DNA of 53,435 nucleotides from Chloroflexota bacterium. GTDB taxonomy: Bacteria > Chloroflexota > Anaerolineae > Aggregatilineales > Phototrophicaceae. The notes below the pieces were generated by a model that searched no databases, was not told where the DNA came from, and saw only the letters and a list, made by a program, of their open reading frames with translations. Positions 15,913 through 25,800 of this stretch are shown here, one piece after another (the stretch's first letter is position 1; every line of letters starts with the position of its first letter). The DNA lies in the NCBI GenBank assembly GCA_003695675.1, contig RFIA01000289.1:1-53435 (forward strand). The letters run 5' to 3'. A program made the translations under genes and the position numbers.

Positions 15913-16590
15913 TTACTCTTCGTCTTCGTCTTGCTTGCCTTTGCTGATGACTTCAGGCTCGGCACTTTCGTCAATTTCTTCATCAAGTGCTTCGACATCT
16001 TCTTCGCCTTCTTCGCCGAGCAGCTCAGCACGTGCTGCCGAGGTTTGTGAAACGCGGGCGAGCATTTCATCTGGGTCATTATGAATCGTGACTTCATCGC
16101 CGAGATCAAGATCGCGGACATAAATGCCATCGCCGATTTCAAGCAATGACGAGAGGTCAACCTCAATACGGTTCAAGATTTTTGTCGGCATCATTTCAAG
16201 CGACAATGAATTCGGCCCCGTCAATAAAATACCTCTACGGGCTGCGACCACTGGGCTTTCACCGACAAAATGTACCGGGATGTCGGCGGTAATTGGTTTC
16301 GTCATGTCAATCGAAAGAAAATCAACATGCAGAATATTGCCGCGAATGACTTCGCGCTGCACTTCGCGGGCAAGCACGGTGTAGGTGTCGCCATTGACTT
16401 TGATGTCGATCAAATTTGTGCCGCCAGCTTTTTGCAGCGCAATTTCGAGCGCACGGTATGGGGTTTGAAGGGGTACAGGTTCGGTACCATAACCGTACAC
16501 AATGATCGGCACATAGCCGTTGTGGCGCAGTTGTTTGACCTTTTTACCAGTGACGGTACGCGGCTCGGCATTGATCTGATATTCAGCCAC
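15913..16590 (-). CDS. rplY: 50S ribosomal protein L25 (CTC/TL5 type)
   Basis: 225 residues, the long CTC form. The N-terminal L25 domain (about 1-95, beginning AEYQINAEPRTVTGKK) binds 5S rRNA, and the C-terminal beta domain (about 100-190) is the part found in general stress protein CTC and Thermus TL5. An acidic tail follows (GEEGEEDVEALDEEIDE...), ending in DEDEE. The start is a GTG with GAGGAGA upstream. The gene stands alone, convergent with gyrA, sharing its terminator. Confidence 0.95.
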   Translation of the reverse strand: MAEYQINAEPRTVTGKKVKQLRHNGYVPIIVYGYGTEPVPLQTPYRALEIALQKAGGTNLIDIKVNGDTYTVLAREVQREVIRGNILHVDFLSIDMTKPITADIPVHFVGESPVVAARRGILLTGPNSLSLEMMPTKILNRIEVDLSSLLEIGDGIYVRDLDLGDEVTIHNDPDEMLARVSQTSAARAELLGEEGEEDVEALDEEIDESAEPEVISKGKQDEDEE

Positions 16591-16770
16591 GATACATTCT
16601 CCTCATGAAAGAAAATAGAACGGATTCAACCACCTTAAAAACCAAATATGGTGTATGATTTGTGGGATTAGACCTAGAATAATTTGGCAAAATAATTGTG
16701 CCCGTTGATAAAGAGGGGCACAAACTGCATCATTCTAATCGGCGGGCAATTTGCCGTCAATGCCGAAGTC

Positions 16771-16810
16771 GAACAAACAAAAACGTCGCATGATGTAGGG
16801 CGACGTTTGT
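16771..16810 (-). terminator. Intrinsic terminator of the tRNA-Gly gene
   Basis: In minus-strand sense AAACGTCGC, a 10-nt loop and GCGACGTTT, followed by TTGTTTGTT. It begins about 10 bp after the tRNA 3' end. Confidence 0.8.
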
Positions 16811-16817
16811 CTTCAAG

Positions 16818-16890
16818 AGCGGGTAACGGGACTCGAACCCGTGACACCTTGCTTGGGAAGCAAGCGCTCTACCAACTGAGCTACACCCGC
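16818..16890 (-). tRNA. tRNA-Gly, anticodon CCC
   Basis: 73 nt folding into a full cloverleaf. The acceptor stem is GCGGGTG with TACCCGC. The D arm reads GCTCAGTTGGTAGAGC. The anticodon stem CTTGC/GCAAG encloses the 7-nt loop TTCCCAA with anticodon CCC, and the T arm has GGTTCGAGTCC. The discriminator base is U, and the 3' CCA is not encoded, so it must be added by nucleotidyltransferase. It decodes GGG and has its own strong promoter and terminator, so it is a one-gene unit. Confidence 0.95.
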
Positions 16891-16903
16891 ATCAATACTT
16901 ACA

Positions 16904-16932
16904 ATTATAAGATTCGCTTGAATGTGTGTCAA
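16904..16932 (-). promoter_or_regulatory. Consensus sigma-70 promoter of tRNA-Gly
   Basis: In minus-strand sense a perfect -35 TTGACA (16927-16932), a 17-nt spacer and a perfect -10 TATAAT (16904-16909), 13 bp before the tRNA 5' end. This is the best promoter in the window, as expected for a stable RNA. Confidence 0.9.
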
Positions 16933-17021
16933 TAGTTGCGCAAGTGTGTCAAGAATCTGTTTGACTTTGCGCTTTGTATACAGATATTTATCATTATTGA
17001 CGCTTCTCCTGTGCGACTTCG

Positions 17022-17030
17022 TGATATAAT
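17022..17030 (+). promoter_or_regulatory. Extended -10 promoter of the glycosylation island
   Basis: TGATATAAT contains a TGn extension and a perfect TATAAT (17025-17030). A TTGACG at 16997-17002 is 22 nt away, too far for a normal -35. It is 54 bp upstream of the first island gene's likely start. Confidence 0.65.
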
Positions 17031-17083
17031 GCGCCATTATAGACGAATTGACATCATGCAGTTGTTTTGAAAGTGAAGGCCTG

Positions 17084-18127
17084 TTGACGAAAAATTGGCG
17101 GCGGTGGTTGCTTGGTGGGGTGGTGAGTATTCTCGCAGTTTATTTCATCCTTTCACAAATTGACATTGCGCTCTTTAGGGACGCGATGCGCGATGCCCAC
17201 TACATTTATGTTTTGCCGAGTGTCTTGTTTTTGTTGGCTGGTCTTGTCACACGGGCGATTCGCTGGCGCGTATTGCTCAGCGACGGGTTATCATTTCATC
17301 GCGCCTTCAGCATTTTGAATGTCTCATATTTCGTCAATGGCTTGCTGCCATTGCGTGCGGGGGAATTCGCCCGCGCATATCTGGCGACGCAGGTCGAGCC
17401 TCCCGTGCCCGCGCCGAAGTCGATTAGCACGATTATTGTCGAGCGTTTGCTCGATTTGCTGGCTGTGTTGGCGTTGTTATTCTATGCGTTGATTTCTGGC
17501 CCGGTGCCGGACGAATTGCGAACGGTGGGTCTTATCGCTGCGCCGGTCGGCATCGCTGGTTTTTTGTTGCTTGTTATGCTGGCGAATCGTCCGCGCTTTG
17601 CACTCAATTCGCTCGCTTTTTTCACGAAACGATTGCCGATTCTTGAGCGCCTGCCTTTACAAAAATTGGCGCTTCAATTTTTTGACGGTCTTGCGCCGTT
17701 GCGTAGACGACGCGCCCTAACACAAGCGCTTTTCTGGACAGCGATCAGTTGGGGATTTTCGGTCGCTGCCGGGTACATATTGATGTTTACATTTTATGAA
17801 CGTGCTGATTGGGTCGTGACGGCATCGTTCATCGCTGCGGCGGCATTCGCGATTGCCGTGCCCGCCGTGCCGGGCAATCTCGGCACGTATGAATTGTCGA
17901 TTATCGTCGCGCTCGAAGCATTGGGGTATGGTGAACCGGCGAGTACCGCGAGCGCTTTTGCCGTGCTGGTACACGGCATCAATTTGGTCTTGTATGCGTT
18001 AGTTGGATTGATTGGATTTTTACAGGAGGGTGTCTCCCTGAATCAATTGTCTGCAGGTGTGCGGCAGCTACAACGAGATGCCACGAACTTAAAGGTAGCC
18101 ACGCAGGATGTCAGCCAACGGGACTAA
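17084..18127 (+). CDS. Flippase-like polytopic membrane protein (LPG_synthase_TM / UPF0104 family)
   Basis: 347 residues from a TTG at 17084, chosen because GAAGG lies 4 nt upstream; another TTG at 17048 would add 12 residues. The sequence shows about eight membrane helices and the family signature region with RAIRWRVLL and LPLRAGEFARAYL, then VERLLDLLAVL. This domain forms the membrane part of lysylphosphatidylglycerol synthase and related stand-alone proteins proposed to move lipids or lipid-linked sugars across the membrane. As first gene of the island, overlapping the next gene by 20 bp, a lipid or glycolipid flipping role is likely here, but it is an inference from family and neighbours. 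Confidence 0.85.
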   Translation: MTKNWRRWLLGGVVSILAVYFILSQIDIALFRDAMRDAHYIYVLPSVLFLLAGLVTRAIRWRVLLSDGLSFHRAFSILNVSYFVNGLLPLRAGEFARAYLATQVEPPVPAPKSISTIIVERLLDLLAVLALLFYALISGPVPDELRTVGLIAAPVGIAGFLLLVMLANRPRFALNSLAFFTKRLPILERLPLQKLALQFFDGLAPLRRRRALTQALFWTAISWGFSVAAGYILMFTFYERADWVVTASFIAAAAFAIAVPAVPGNLGTYELSIIVALEALGYGEPASTASAFAVLVHGINLVLYALVGLIGFLQEGVSLNQLSAGVRQLQRDATNLKVATQDVSQRD

Positions 18128-19289
18128 TCCCGACAAGCTCAAAATTCTAATCTGTTTGCTCTATTATGTGCCACATCGCACAGGCCTGACGATTCATGTA
18201 CAACGTGTTGCCGAAGAACTCGTCCGACGCGGGCATGAAGTCACGGTGTTGACAGCGCGGTATAGCAAAGACTTGCCGCGTGACGAAACAGTCTATAATG
18301 GGGTGCGCATCGTGCGTTTGTGGGCCCCCATCCGGGTGAGTCGTGGCATGATAATGCCCGCTTATCCGTGGGCGGCGTTGGGGCTGCTTTTGCAACACGA
18401 TGTGGTCAGCATCCACACGCCGATGATGGAAACCGCGCTTATCAGCTTGTTGGCGACATTGACCGGTCGCAAAGTCGTCGCGACTCATCATGGCGATTTG
18501 ATTTTGCCGAAAGGTTTCCTCAATCGTATGATTACCGCGTTTGTCTTCGGTATGTACAAGTTCATGGCGAAGCGAGCCGGACGTTTGATTGCGTATAGTC
18601 ATGATTATGCAGACAACTCATACTATCTACGACCTTTCCGCGACAAAGTCTCTGTCATTTATCCACCCATCGAGATGCCATTGCCGGATGCCCAACGAGT
18701 CGCTGCGCTGCGTGCTGCGTGGTCACACAATGGCGAGCCGGTTATTGGTTATGCCGGGCGTTTCGTCGAAGAAAAACGACCCGACCTTGCGATTCGCGCA
18801 TTAGATGTCGTCATAGAAAAATATCCCGATGTCCGGTTGGTATTCGCGGGCGAGTACGACATCAAATATGAAGATACTTGGCAGCGTCATCAAGCGCTTG
18901 TGCAGAAACATCAAGATCATCTCATTTTTCTTGGTCTTGTTGAAGATATGCAGGCATTGGCCGACTTCTACGCGGCTTGTGATGTCATTGTGCTCCCAAG
19001 CGATACAGAATGTTTCGCCCTCGTGCAGGTCGAAGCGATGTTGTGTGGCACCCCTGTTGTGATGACGGATATACCCGGCGGGCGCGTTCCGGTCACAGTG
19101 ACGGGAATGGGTAAGCTCGCGCAAAAAGGGGATTGGCGCTCGATAGGCGAAGCGCTCGTCGATGTACTCGACAATCCCGACGCATATCATCGGTCACGCG
19201 AATACATCGAGAAATGTTTTTCGTTTCAAGAGACGGTTGACCGCTATGAGAAACATCTACGTAACCACGCGAGGTCGCGCCATGATTGA
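18108..19289 (+). CDS. GT4-family glycosyltransferase (GT-B fold)
   Basis: 393 residues. The N-terminal half begins LKILICLLYYVPHRTGLTIHV, residues 11-30 or so, the glycine-containing loop of GT-B enzymes that start synthesis on a lipid acceptor. The C-terminal half has GYAGRFVEEKRPDLAI (about 203-218), LVFAGEY, and the donor-binding motif PSDTECFALVQVEAMLCGTPVV with the E-x7-E pattern typical of retaining GT4 enzymes. It should transfer sugar from a nucleotide sugar at the cytoplasmic face. The start codon overlaps the preceding gene, and its stop overlaps the next gene by 8 bp, so the three are translationally coupled. Confidence 0.93.
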   Translation: MSANGTNPDKLKILICLLYYVPHRTGLTIHVQRVAEELVRRGHEVTVLTARYSKDLPRDETVYNGVRIVRLWAPIRVSRGMIMPAYPWAALGLLLQHDVVSIHTPMMETALISLLATLTGRKVVATHHGDLILPKGFLNRMITAFVFGMYKFMAKRAGRLIAYSHDYADNSYYLRPFRDKVSVIYPPIEMPLPDAQRVAALRAAWSHNGEPVIGYAGRFVEEKRPDLAIRALDVVIEKYPDVRLVFAGEYDIKYEDTWQRHQALVQKHQDHLIFLGLVEDMQALADFYAACDVIVLPSDTECFALVQVEAMLCGTPVVMTDIPGGRVPVTVTGMGKLAQKGDWRSIGEALVDVLDNPDAYHRSREYIEKCFSFQETVDRYEKHLRNHARSRHD

Positions 19290-20130
19290 CGCGCAAACGC
19301 TCGACCGTATGACGCGCAATGAGGCGGACATGGCCTTCAAGCGCCGGGTTCGCACAATTTTCGAGTGGATCGAGCCGACCGATGACAAGGTCATCCTCGA
19401 TTGTGCCTGTGGGCGCGGCTTCTATCTGAATATGTTTCGTTACGTCAGCAATTGCAGGCTCGTCGGTCTTGAGCTGGAGTGGCCGATTATTGAGAAGGCG
19501 CGGCGTCATGTCGGGCATCTGCCGGATGTGATGCTCAATAACGCGAATATTTATCATTTACCGTATGCCGATGACACTTTCGACGCGGTGATACTTTCTG
19601 AAATTCTTGAACACATCGAAGATGATGTGGCCGGTTTGCGCGAAGTGTATCGCGTACTGAAGCCCGGCGGTGTTGTCGCCATCACCGTGCCGAATGCCAA
19701 TTATCCCTTCTGGTGGGATCCAATCAACAAATCGTTGGAAGCCGCTTTCAACACACACATCGGGCGCGGGCCACTGGCCGGTATTTGGGCGAATCATGTG
19801 CGTTTGTATGAACGTGATGCTTTGTGTGATGCCGTTCGTGCTGCTGGATTTGCTATTGAAGAAGAACGCGCTTTCACGCATTATTGTTTTCCATTCATTC
19901 ACAATTTGGTATATGGTTTCGGCAAGCCACTGTTAGAGTCGGGTTTATTGCCAAGGGCCATGGCAAATGCAGCAGACCGCACAACATTTGACAAGAATAA
20001 CGGCAGCATCCTCAATCCAATCAATCTTGGCTTGAAGGTGTTGAATTTTTTTGATCGCAAGAATGTGATGAGTGAACCTGTGGGGCGTTCAACGGTGAAT
20101 TTGTGTGTCAAAGGGCGAAAGTCATCATGA
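19282..20130 (+). CDS. Class I SAM-dependent methyltransferase
   Basis: 282 residues from the ATG at 19282, supported by GAGG 7 nt upstream; longer in-frame starts would lie inside the GT4 gene. The Rossmann motif I is VILDCACGRGFYL (about 37-49), motif II ends in an acidic residue (LVGLELEW), and the C-terminal side has FDAVILSEILEHIEDD and VLKPGGVVAITVPN, as in family-11/UbiE-like enzymes. After this a 120-residue extension with hydrophobic stretches (FIHNLVYGFGKPLL) may contact the membrane or a lipid substrate. It probably methylates a sugar or a lipid-linked intermediate made by the surrounding glycosyltransferases. Confidence 0.9.
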   Translation: MIDAQTLDRMTRNEADMAFKRRVRTIFEWIEPTDDKVILDCACGRGFYLNMFRYVSNCRLVGLELEWPIIEKARRHVGHLPDVMLNNANIYHLPYADDTFDAVILSEILEHIEDDVAGLREVYRVLKPGGVVAITVPNANYPFWWDPINKSLEAAFNTHIGRGPLAGIWANHVRLYERDALCDAVRAAGFAIEEERAFTHYCFPFIHNLVYGFGKPLLESGLLPRAMANAADRTTFDKNNGSILNPINLGLKVLNFFDRKNVMSEPVGRSTVNLCVKGRKSS

Positions 20131-22772
20131 CATCCCCGACAAATTTTGAATTGCCGGATGAGGCGCAAGAACTTCCTGAAGATGATGCGCAGGCAGAAGC
20201 CGTCGCGTTGGCCGATGATGTTGAAGCCCTGCGACATATCGAAGACCTGACACTGGCCGAGTTGTGTGGCGAGATGGTGCGAGCGCCATTTCGGACGTGG
20301 TTCACTTTAATTGAGATTGCACGCACACCGGCGCAGCATGAGGCTCTATCCCCTACGGAGGCCCCCGCTCATTCGATGACGATGCCTCAAGCTGGCGCAC
20401 AGGAGTCGTTCGTTTTAGATGACACGCCGGTGACTCCCGCCGTGCGAAAGTTGCGGGCGCGTGCAGTTATTGATCCGGCTGTGCTCAAAGAGCGGCGTAT
20501 CGCACTCGTGCAGCTTGGGGCGCGTTTGGCCGCCGTTTTGATTGGATTGAATGGCAGCTTTATTCTCGCGAGATCGCAACCGCGAACGATTGATGCGACC
20601 TTTGTGAGGGGAATGCCGTTTCTTATTCTGGCCTTCATGTTGTGGCTCGCCGCCGATGTTTATGCCGATTGGGACAGTCTCAAATTGTGGTGGGAACAGA
20701 AACGCCGCAACCGACGCAAGCGCAACCAATCTGCTGAAGATGGCGATGCGCCTTCCGCCGCTCAAACACAGGAAGCGCCTCAATCCAAAGCCTTTGATTG
20801 GCGCGATTATCATCCCGTGCGCTTGGTGACATGGCTGGCCTTCATCCCCTTTGCGTTGCTGACTTATTTTGCCTCAGGGGGCAATCAATTTCGATTGCTC
20901 GGCGTCATGACATGGCTCATCAGTATCGTGCTGGTGGTGATGGCCTTCGTGCCGATGCGCGACTTTGAATCGTGGTTTGATACAATGACCTTTCGGCTTC
21001 GCTCGTGGCGCCCGCGTTGGACGTGGCTGCTCTCGGTTCTCGTCATCATTTTCATTATGGGGGCGTGGTTTCGCCTCAAGGATATTGATCAATTCCCGCC
21101 GGAGATGACGAGCGACCACGTTGAAAAATTGCTCGATTCGCAGCGTATTCTCAGTGGTAACCCTCAAATCTTCTTTCCGAATAATGGCGGGCGCGAACCG
21201 CTACAAATGTACTTGATGGCCTTGTTTACACGATTGCCCGGCGTCAACATGGATTTTACATCGCTGAAGACGCTTTCGGCTCTCGAAGGTCTGTTGACGC
21301 TGCCGGTTTTCTTTTGGTTCGGGCGCGAGATTTTTGGCACGGACGACCGCAAGTTTGGCACGCTCGTTGGCGTTGCCCTCATGGCGTTAGTTGCGGTCAG
21401 TTATTGGCACGCGATGTTGAGTCGGCTGGCGCTGCGCATTGTGCTAGCGCCGCTCGTCACGGCGTTGGTGACGATTTATCTCGCGCGGGCGGTGCGTTAT
21501 AACCGGCGCACCGACTTTATCAAAACAGGCTTGCTCATCGGTATTGGGATGTACACCTATCAGGCGCTGCGGATGTTGCCGATTGTGGTGGTGATTGCCG
21601 TCGCTTTGGCGTTTTTCTTCCGGGTAAAAGGATGGCATCCGCGCGTGAATTTTTTGCGCAATTTCGTGATGTTGGTCGTGGTCTCGTTCGTTGTTTTTGT
21701 GCCGATGTTTCGTTTTTCAGTCGACTCGCCCGAATTATTTTGGATGCGGGCGGCTGGTCGTTTGTTCGGCGATCCGGCTCGTCAAGTTGTCGATGAGGAG
21801 ACCGGCGCTCTCGTCATGGAGTCTGTCTCTCTCTCAGACCGCTTAGATGCGTTCGAGGTCAATCTCGGCATTGTCCGGGACAATATGGTCAATTTGCTCC
21901 TCATGTTCAATTGGAAGGGCGATGTCGCATGGATTAACGGCGTGCCGAATAAACCGGAGATGGATCCTTTTACCGGCACTTTATTCATCGTCGGTTTGGC
22001 TGCGTGGTTGAGCCGGTCGGTGCGCCGTCGTGAGATCATACAGTGGTTGCTTCCGGTCATGCTGCTGGTTATGTTGTTGCCGTCTGCGCTTGCGATTGCC
22101 TTCCCGATTGAAAATCCGAGCGCGACTCGAACGAGCGGGGCGATTCCATTTGCCTATTTAATCGCTGCGTTGCCCATTGTTTTGCTGGCGCGGTCATTCA
22201 TCCGTGCAATTTCGGGTTGGCCGGGTTATGTGTTGGCCGGTGGGGTCGCTGTCTTCTTCGTTGTTGGTGCTTATATCGATAACACGAACACCTATTTCAA
22301 CGAATATCCACATTATTATCTTGGGCCTGCACTGCCACACAGCGAAGCTGGTGCCATTTTGCGTGGCTTTGCTGAGAGCGACGGCAGTTATGGCAATGCC
22401 TTCATGATTAGTTATCCCTATTGGTGGGATGCTCGTGCGCTGGGAATCGAGGCCGGGACGCTCGGATTAGTGCCCGGCGAAATGCTCTGGCCGAATGGCA
22501 TTGATACGACATTGATCGATATTCCGACGTTTTTGGACAACGCCGCTCATCGTTTGAATCCGGCTTATCGTTTGGATCCGGATCGCGATCTGTTGTTTTT
22601 CTACTCGAAAGATGACGAACAGACTCGGCTGTCGATGCAGGAATGGTTCCCGAATGGCCGCGAATTATTGGTCGATTCGTATCAAGAGAATGATGACTTC
22701 TTCATCTATCGCGTGCCGTGGTTGGGGCAGGCCGGTTTTCAAGAATTTGTGGCGACTTATAAGCCTTCATGA
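20127..22772 (+). CDS. Large GT-C type membrane glycosyltransferase (GT39-like)
   Basis: 881 residues from the ATG that overlaps the preceding stop in ATGA. The first 130 residues are cytosolic and acidic; two helices (about 125-180) and a charged lysine/arginine loop follow before the main membrane domain starts near 230. A typical GT39-like core has the loop FPPEMTSDHVEKLLDSQRI after a membrane helix (near 320-345), where GT-C enzymes carry their acidic catalytic residues, then about ten helices with the conserved LARAVRYNRR cytoplasmic segment. The last 150 residues are soluble. It likely uses a polyprenyl-phosphate sugar outside the membrane. The N-terminal extension is not typical of the family. 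Confidence 0.85.
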   Translation: MTSPTNFELPDEAQELPEDDAQAEAVALADDVEALRHIEDLTLAELCGEMVRAPFRTWFTLIEIARTPAQHEALSPTEAPAHSMTMPQAGAQESFVLDDTPVTPAVRKLRARAVIDPAVLKERRIALVQLGARLAAVLIGLNGSFILARSQPRTIDATFVRGMPFLILAFMLWLAADVYADWDSLKLWWEQKRRNRRKRNQSAEDGDAPSAAQTQEAPQSKAFDWRDYHPVRLVTWLAFIPFALLTYFASGGNQFRLLGVMTWLISIVLVVMAFVPMRDFESWFDTMTFRLRSWRPRWTWLLSVLVIIFIMGAWFRLKDIDQFPPEMTSDHVEKLLDSQRILSGNPQIFFPNNGGREPLQMYLMALFTRLPGVNMDFTSLKTLSALEGLLTLPVFFWFGREIFGTDDRKFGTLVGVALMALVAVSYWHAMLSRLALRIVLAPLVTALVTIYLARAVRYNRRTDFIKTGLLIGIGMYTYQALRMLPIVVVIAVALAFFFRVKGWHPRVNFLRNFVMLVVVSFVVFVPMFRFSVDSPELFWMRAAGRLFGDPARQVVDEETGALVMESVSLSDRLDAFEVNLGIVRDNMVNLLLMFNWKGDVAWINGVPNKPEMDPFTGTLFIVGLAAWLSRSVRRREIIQWLLPVMLLVMLLPSALAIAFPIENPSATRTSGAIPFAYLIAALPIVLLARSFIRAISGWPGYVLAGGVAVFFVVGAYIDNTNTYFNEYPHYYLGPALPHSEAGAILRGFAESDGSYGNAFMISYPYWWDARALGIEAGTLGLVPGEMLWPNGIDTTLIDIPTFLDNAAHRLNPAYRLDPDRDLLFFYSKDDEQTRLSMQEWFPNGRELLVDSYQENDDFFIYRVPWLGQAGFQEFVATYKPS

Positions 22773-22854
22773 GGAAATTGCAACGTCTGTGTGTAATGGT
22801 AAATGTGTCAGTGTCGATGCAGACTAAACGAGAATTTATTGTCGCAGGGTGTTT

Positions 22855-25800
22855 ATGTTAGATGTGAAGCCACAATCCAACATCGCGTTTGAAAGCGAAG
22901 ACGCGGTTATCTCGCAGCGTTTTCCGATAGCCCGCAGCGATGTCATCGTCGGTGCGCTATTGGTGCTGGTGATGTTCATCGGCGGTTATTTTCGCTTCGT
23001 CGGGCAAAATTGGGATGACTTCACCCATCTGCACCCGGACGAACGCTTCTTGACGGGCGTCGTCGCCTCGCTCGGTAGTGGACGGCTCGCCCCCTCATAT
23101 CCTGACCCAACGCTGCGTGCGCAACAGGAACAACTTTGCATTGAGCGCAACGGCGGTACAGGTGTGGGTGGTTATTTCGATACGCAATGCTCGACACTCA
23201 ATCCTCACAATACTGGGCACGGGCTTTATGTCTATGGCACGTTGCCGACCTTTCTCACCAAATGGTCGAGCAATTTCGCGGCATCGACATTCGACAATGT
23301 GCAGCTTGTCGGTTATAACGGCGCTCATCTGGTTGGGCGTACACTGTCCGCTATTGCGGATATGCTGGTGATAATCGTCATCTTCTTCATCGGTATCCGT
23401 CTGCACAGCAAGTGGGTTGGTTTGCTTGCGGCGGCGTTGTATGCGGCGGCGCCATTTCCGATTCAGCAATCGCACTTTTGGACAGTCGATGCGATGAGCA
23501 ATCTGTTCGTCATCCTGTCGATTTATTTTGCATTGCGCGTGCAAGATCATGGCAAATGGCGCGATTATGCGCTTTTTGGTTTATTTTTCGCGATGGCGTT
23601 GGCCGGGCGCGTCAACACTGCGCCACTCGTCGGCCTCGTGATTTTGGCGGCGATGTTGCGCATGATGCCGGTGCTTGACCGCAACTTCCCGATGGTGGAA
23701 AAACAACGCCTTGTCCAAAGCAATTTCATCGGGCTTGTGTTGGCCGGTATCATCACGCTGATTGGTTTTCGTTTGTTCCAACCGTATGCGTTTGCCGGGC
23801 CAAATATCTGGAATGTGACGCTCAATCCGCGTTGGTTGGACGACATCGCCACGGCGCGGCATCTGGTTAGCGGCTTTGCCGAGTCGCCACCGAATTGGCA
23901 ATGGGTCGGGCGCACGAGTTATCTTTTCCCCTTCAGCAACATGGTTTTGTGGGGGATGGGTATCGCACTTGGCCTGACTGGTTGGTTGGCGTGGGTGTGG
24001 GCCGGTTGGCGCTTGCTGCGCGGGCGCGAAGGGGCAATACGCCATCTGTTGCCGTTTGCATTTGTGCTCGTCTACTTCGGCTGGCTTGGCAGGCAGTGGG
24101 TGATGACGATGCGTTATTACCTGCCGTTGTATCCGTTGCTGGCGTTGTTCGCGGCGTGGGCATTGGTTGAATTGGTGCAGCGCACCAATTGGCGACCGGC
24201 ACGCTCATTGCCCCGACTCGGCAGTCGCGCATTGCTGATTGGCGTCGTCGGCTTCACGTTGTTGTGGGGCGCGATGTTCACCAATATCTATCGCCATCAA
24301 TTGACGCGAGTGCAGGCGAGTCACTGGATTTGGGAGAACGTCTCCGGCGATTTCTCGATGCGGATTGAAGGTGCATCGCCCGACGTGCCACTCATCAACA
24401 TCGCCATTCCGAATGGCTTTGGCGACAGCTTAGAGACGCAAGTTTCGCATTACCTCAACGATGCGCCACAAATTTTCGGCTTTACCGCCCCGGCTGATGG
24501 CGTCGTCGCGACGGTGTATGCGCCGCATCTCGGCGACCCGAATGATGACCCGGCGCCGGAATCGATTGAGATTAGCATCACACGCGCCGGTGATCCGGAA
24601 GAATTGACGCGCGGCACATTGACGGCGAACTTCACCCGCGAGAATCACGTCATCGGCGATGCGTATGAGATTCCACTGGACACGCCCCTTGTCTTACAAG
24701 CGGGCGAACAATACAGTTTCCTCGTGCGGGTGGTCTCTGGCGGGCCGGTGATCAGTTCGGGCGAAATCGTCTCGCATGAAGGCGCGTGGGACGACGCCGT
24801 GCCGACGAAAGTTTGTACGCTGCCGTTTGGTGTCACATTGGCTGATGACCCGCCGCCGGGTTTGCTTTCTGCGCAAGAATGCAACGGGCGCGACGCATGG
24901 GGCGGCCTCATCAATGGGCACGAGATGTCAATCGCCTTTGAAGATGTCGATATTAAACGCGATAAATTGCTCGAAGCCTTGGATGATAGCGAGTACCTCA
25001 CGATTAGCAGCAACCGCTTTTACGATACAATTTCGCGCAATCCGGCACGTTGGCCGATGACGATGCGTTATTATGATGCGTTATTCGATGGCGAACTCGG
25101 TTTTGAACTCGTCGCGACATTTCAAGAAACCTTTGAACTCGGCCCGTTGCGTGTCTCCGATCAAATTTTGCCGACACGGGATGGCGGCGAATTGTTGAAC
25201 GAATTCGAGGCCGAAGAAGCCTTCCACGTCTATGACCATCCGGTCGTGTTCATCTTCCGCAAGACCGACGCTTATGATTCCGAATACGTACACGACCTGT
25301 TCAACAGCATCACATTGACACGTGCCGACGCTAGTGTCGTTTCGTTCAATGACCCGACGCTCGTCGGCCCCATCTTAACGCAGTCCGCCGTCGTCGATGT
25401 CGCGCCGACACAATTGCAACTCACCGAAGAATTGCGCGAAACACAATACAACAATGGCGCATGGTATGAGCGTTTCAACCGCGATAGTATCATCAGCCGC
25501 CAACCGGTTGTCACGATTGTCGCGTGGTGGTTGACGATTATGGCCTTTGGTTGGCTAGCGTGGCCGTTGTTGTTTGTGCTGTTCCCAGCATTAGCAGATC
25601 GCGGCTACAGCTTCGCGAAACTCATCGGTTTGGTTTTGACGGCGTGGATGACATGGCTGGTCGCGAGTGCGCGGGTGCCGTTGTGGTCACGGACGGGCAT
25701 CATACTGGCTGCCATCATTCTTGTCACCGTCGGCTTGATGCTGGTGTGGCGTATTCGCGAACAATTTGTCGCGTATATGCGAACGCATTGGCGACGCCTG

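Noticed and set aside
16696-17037. Short reading frames over the tRNA-Gly gene on both strands
   Set aside because: They overlap a complete tRNA cloverleaf with its promoter and terminator.
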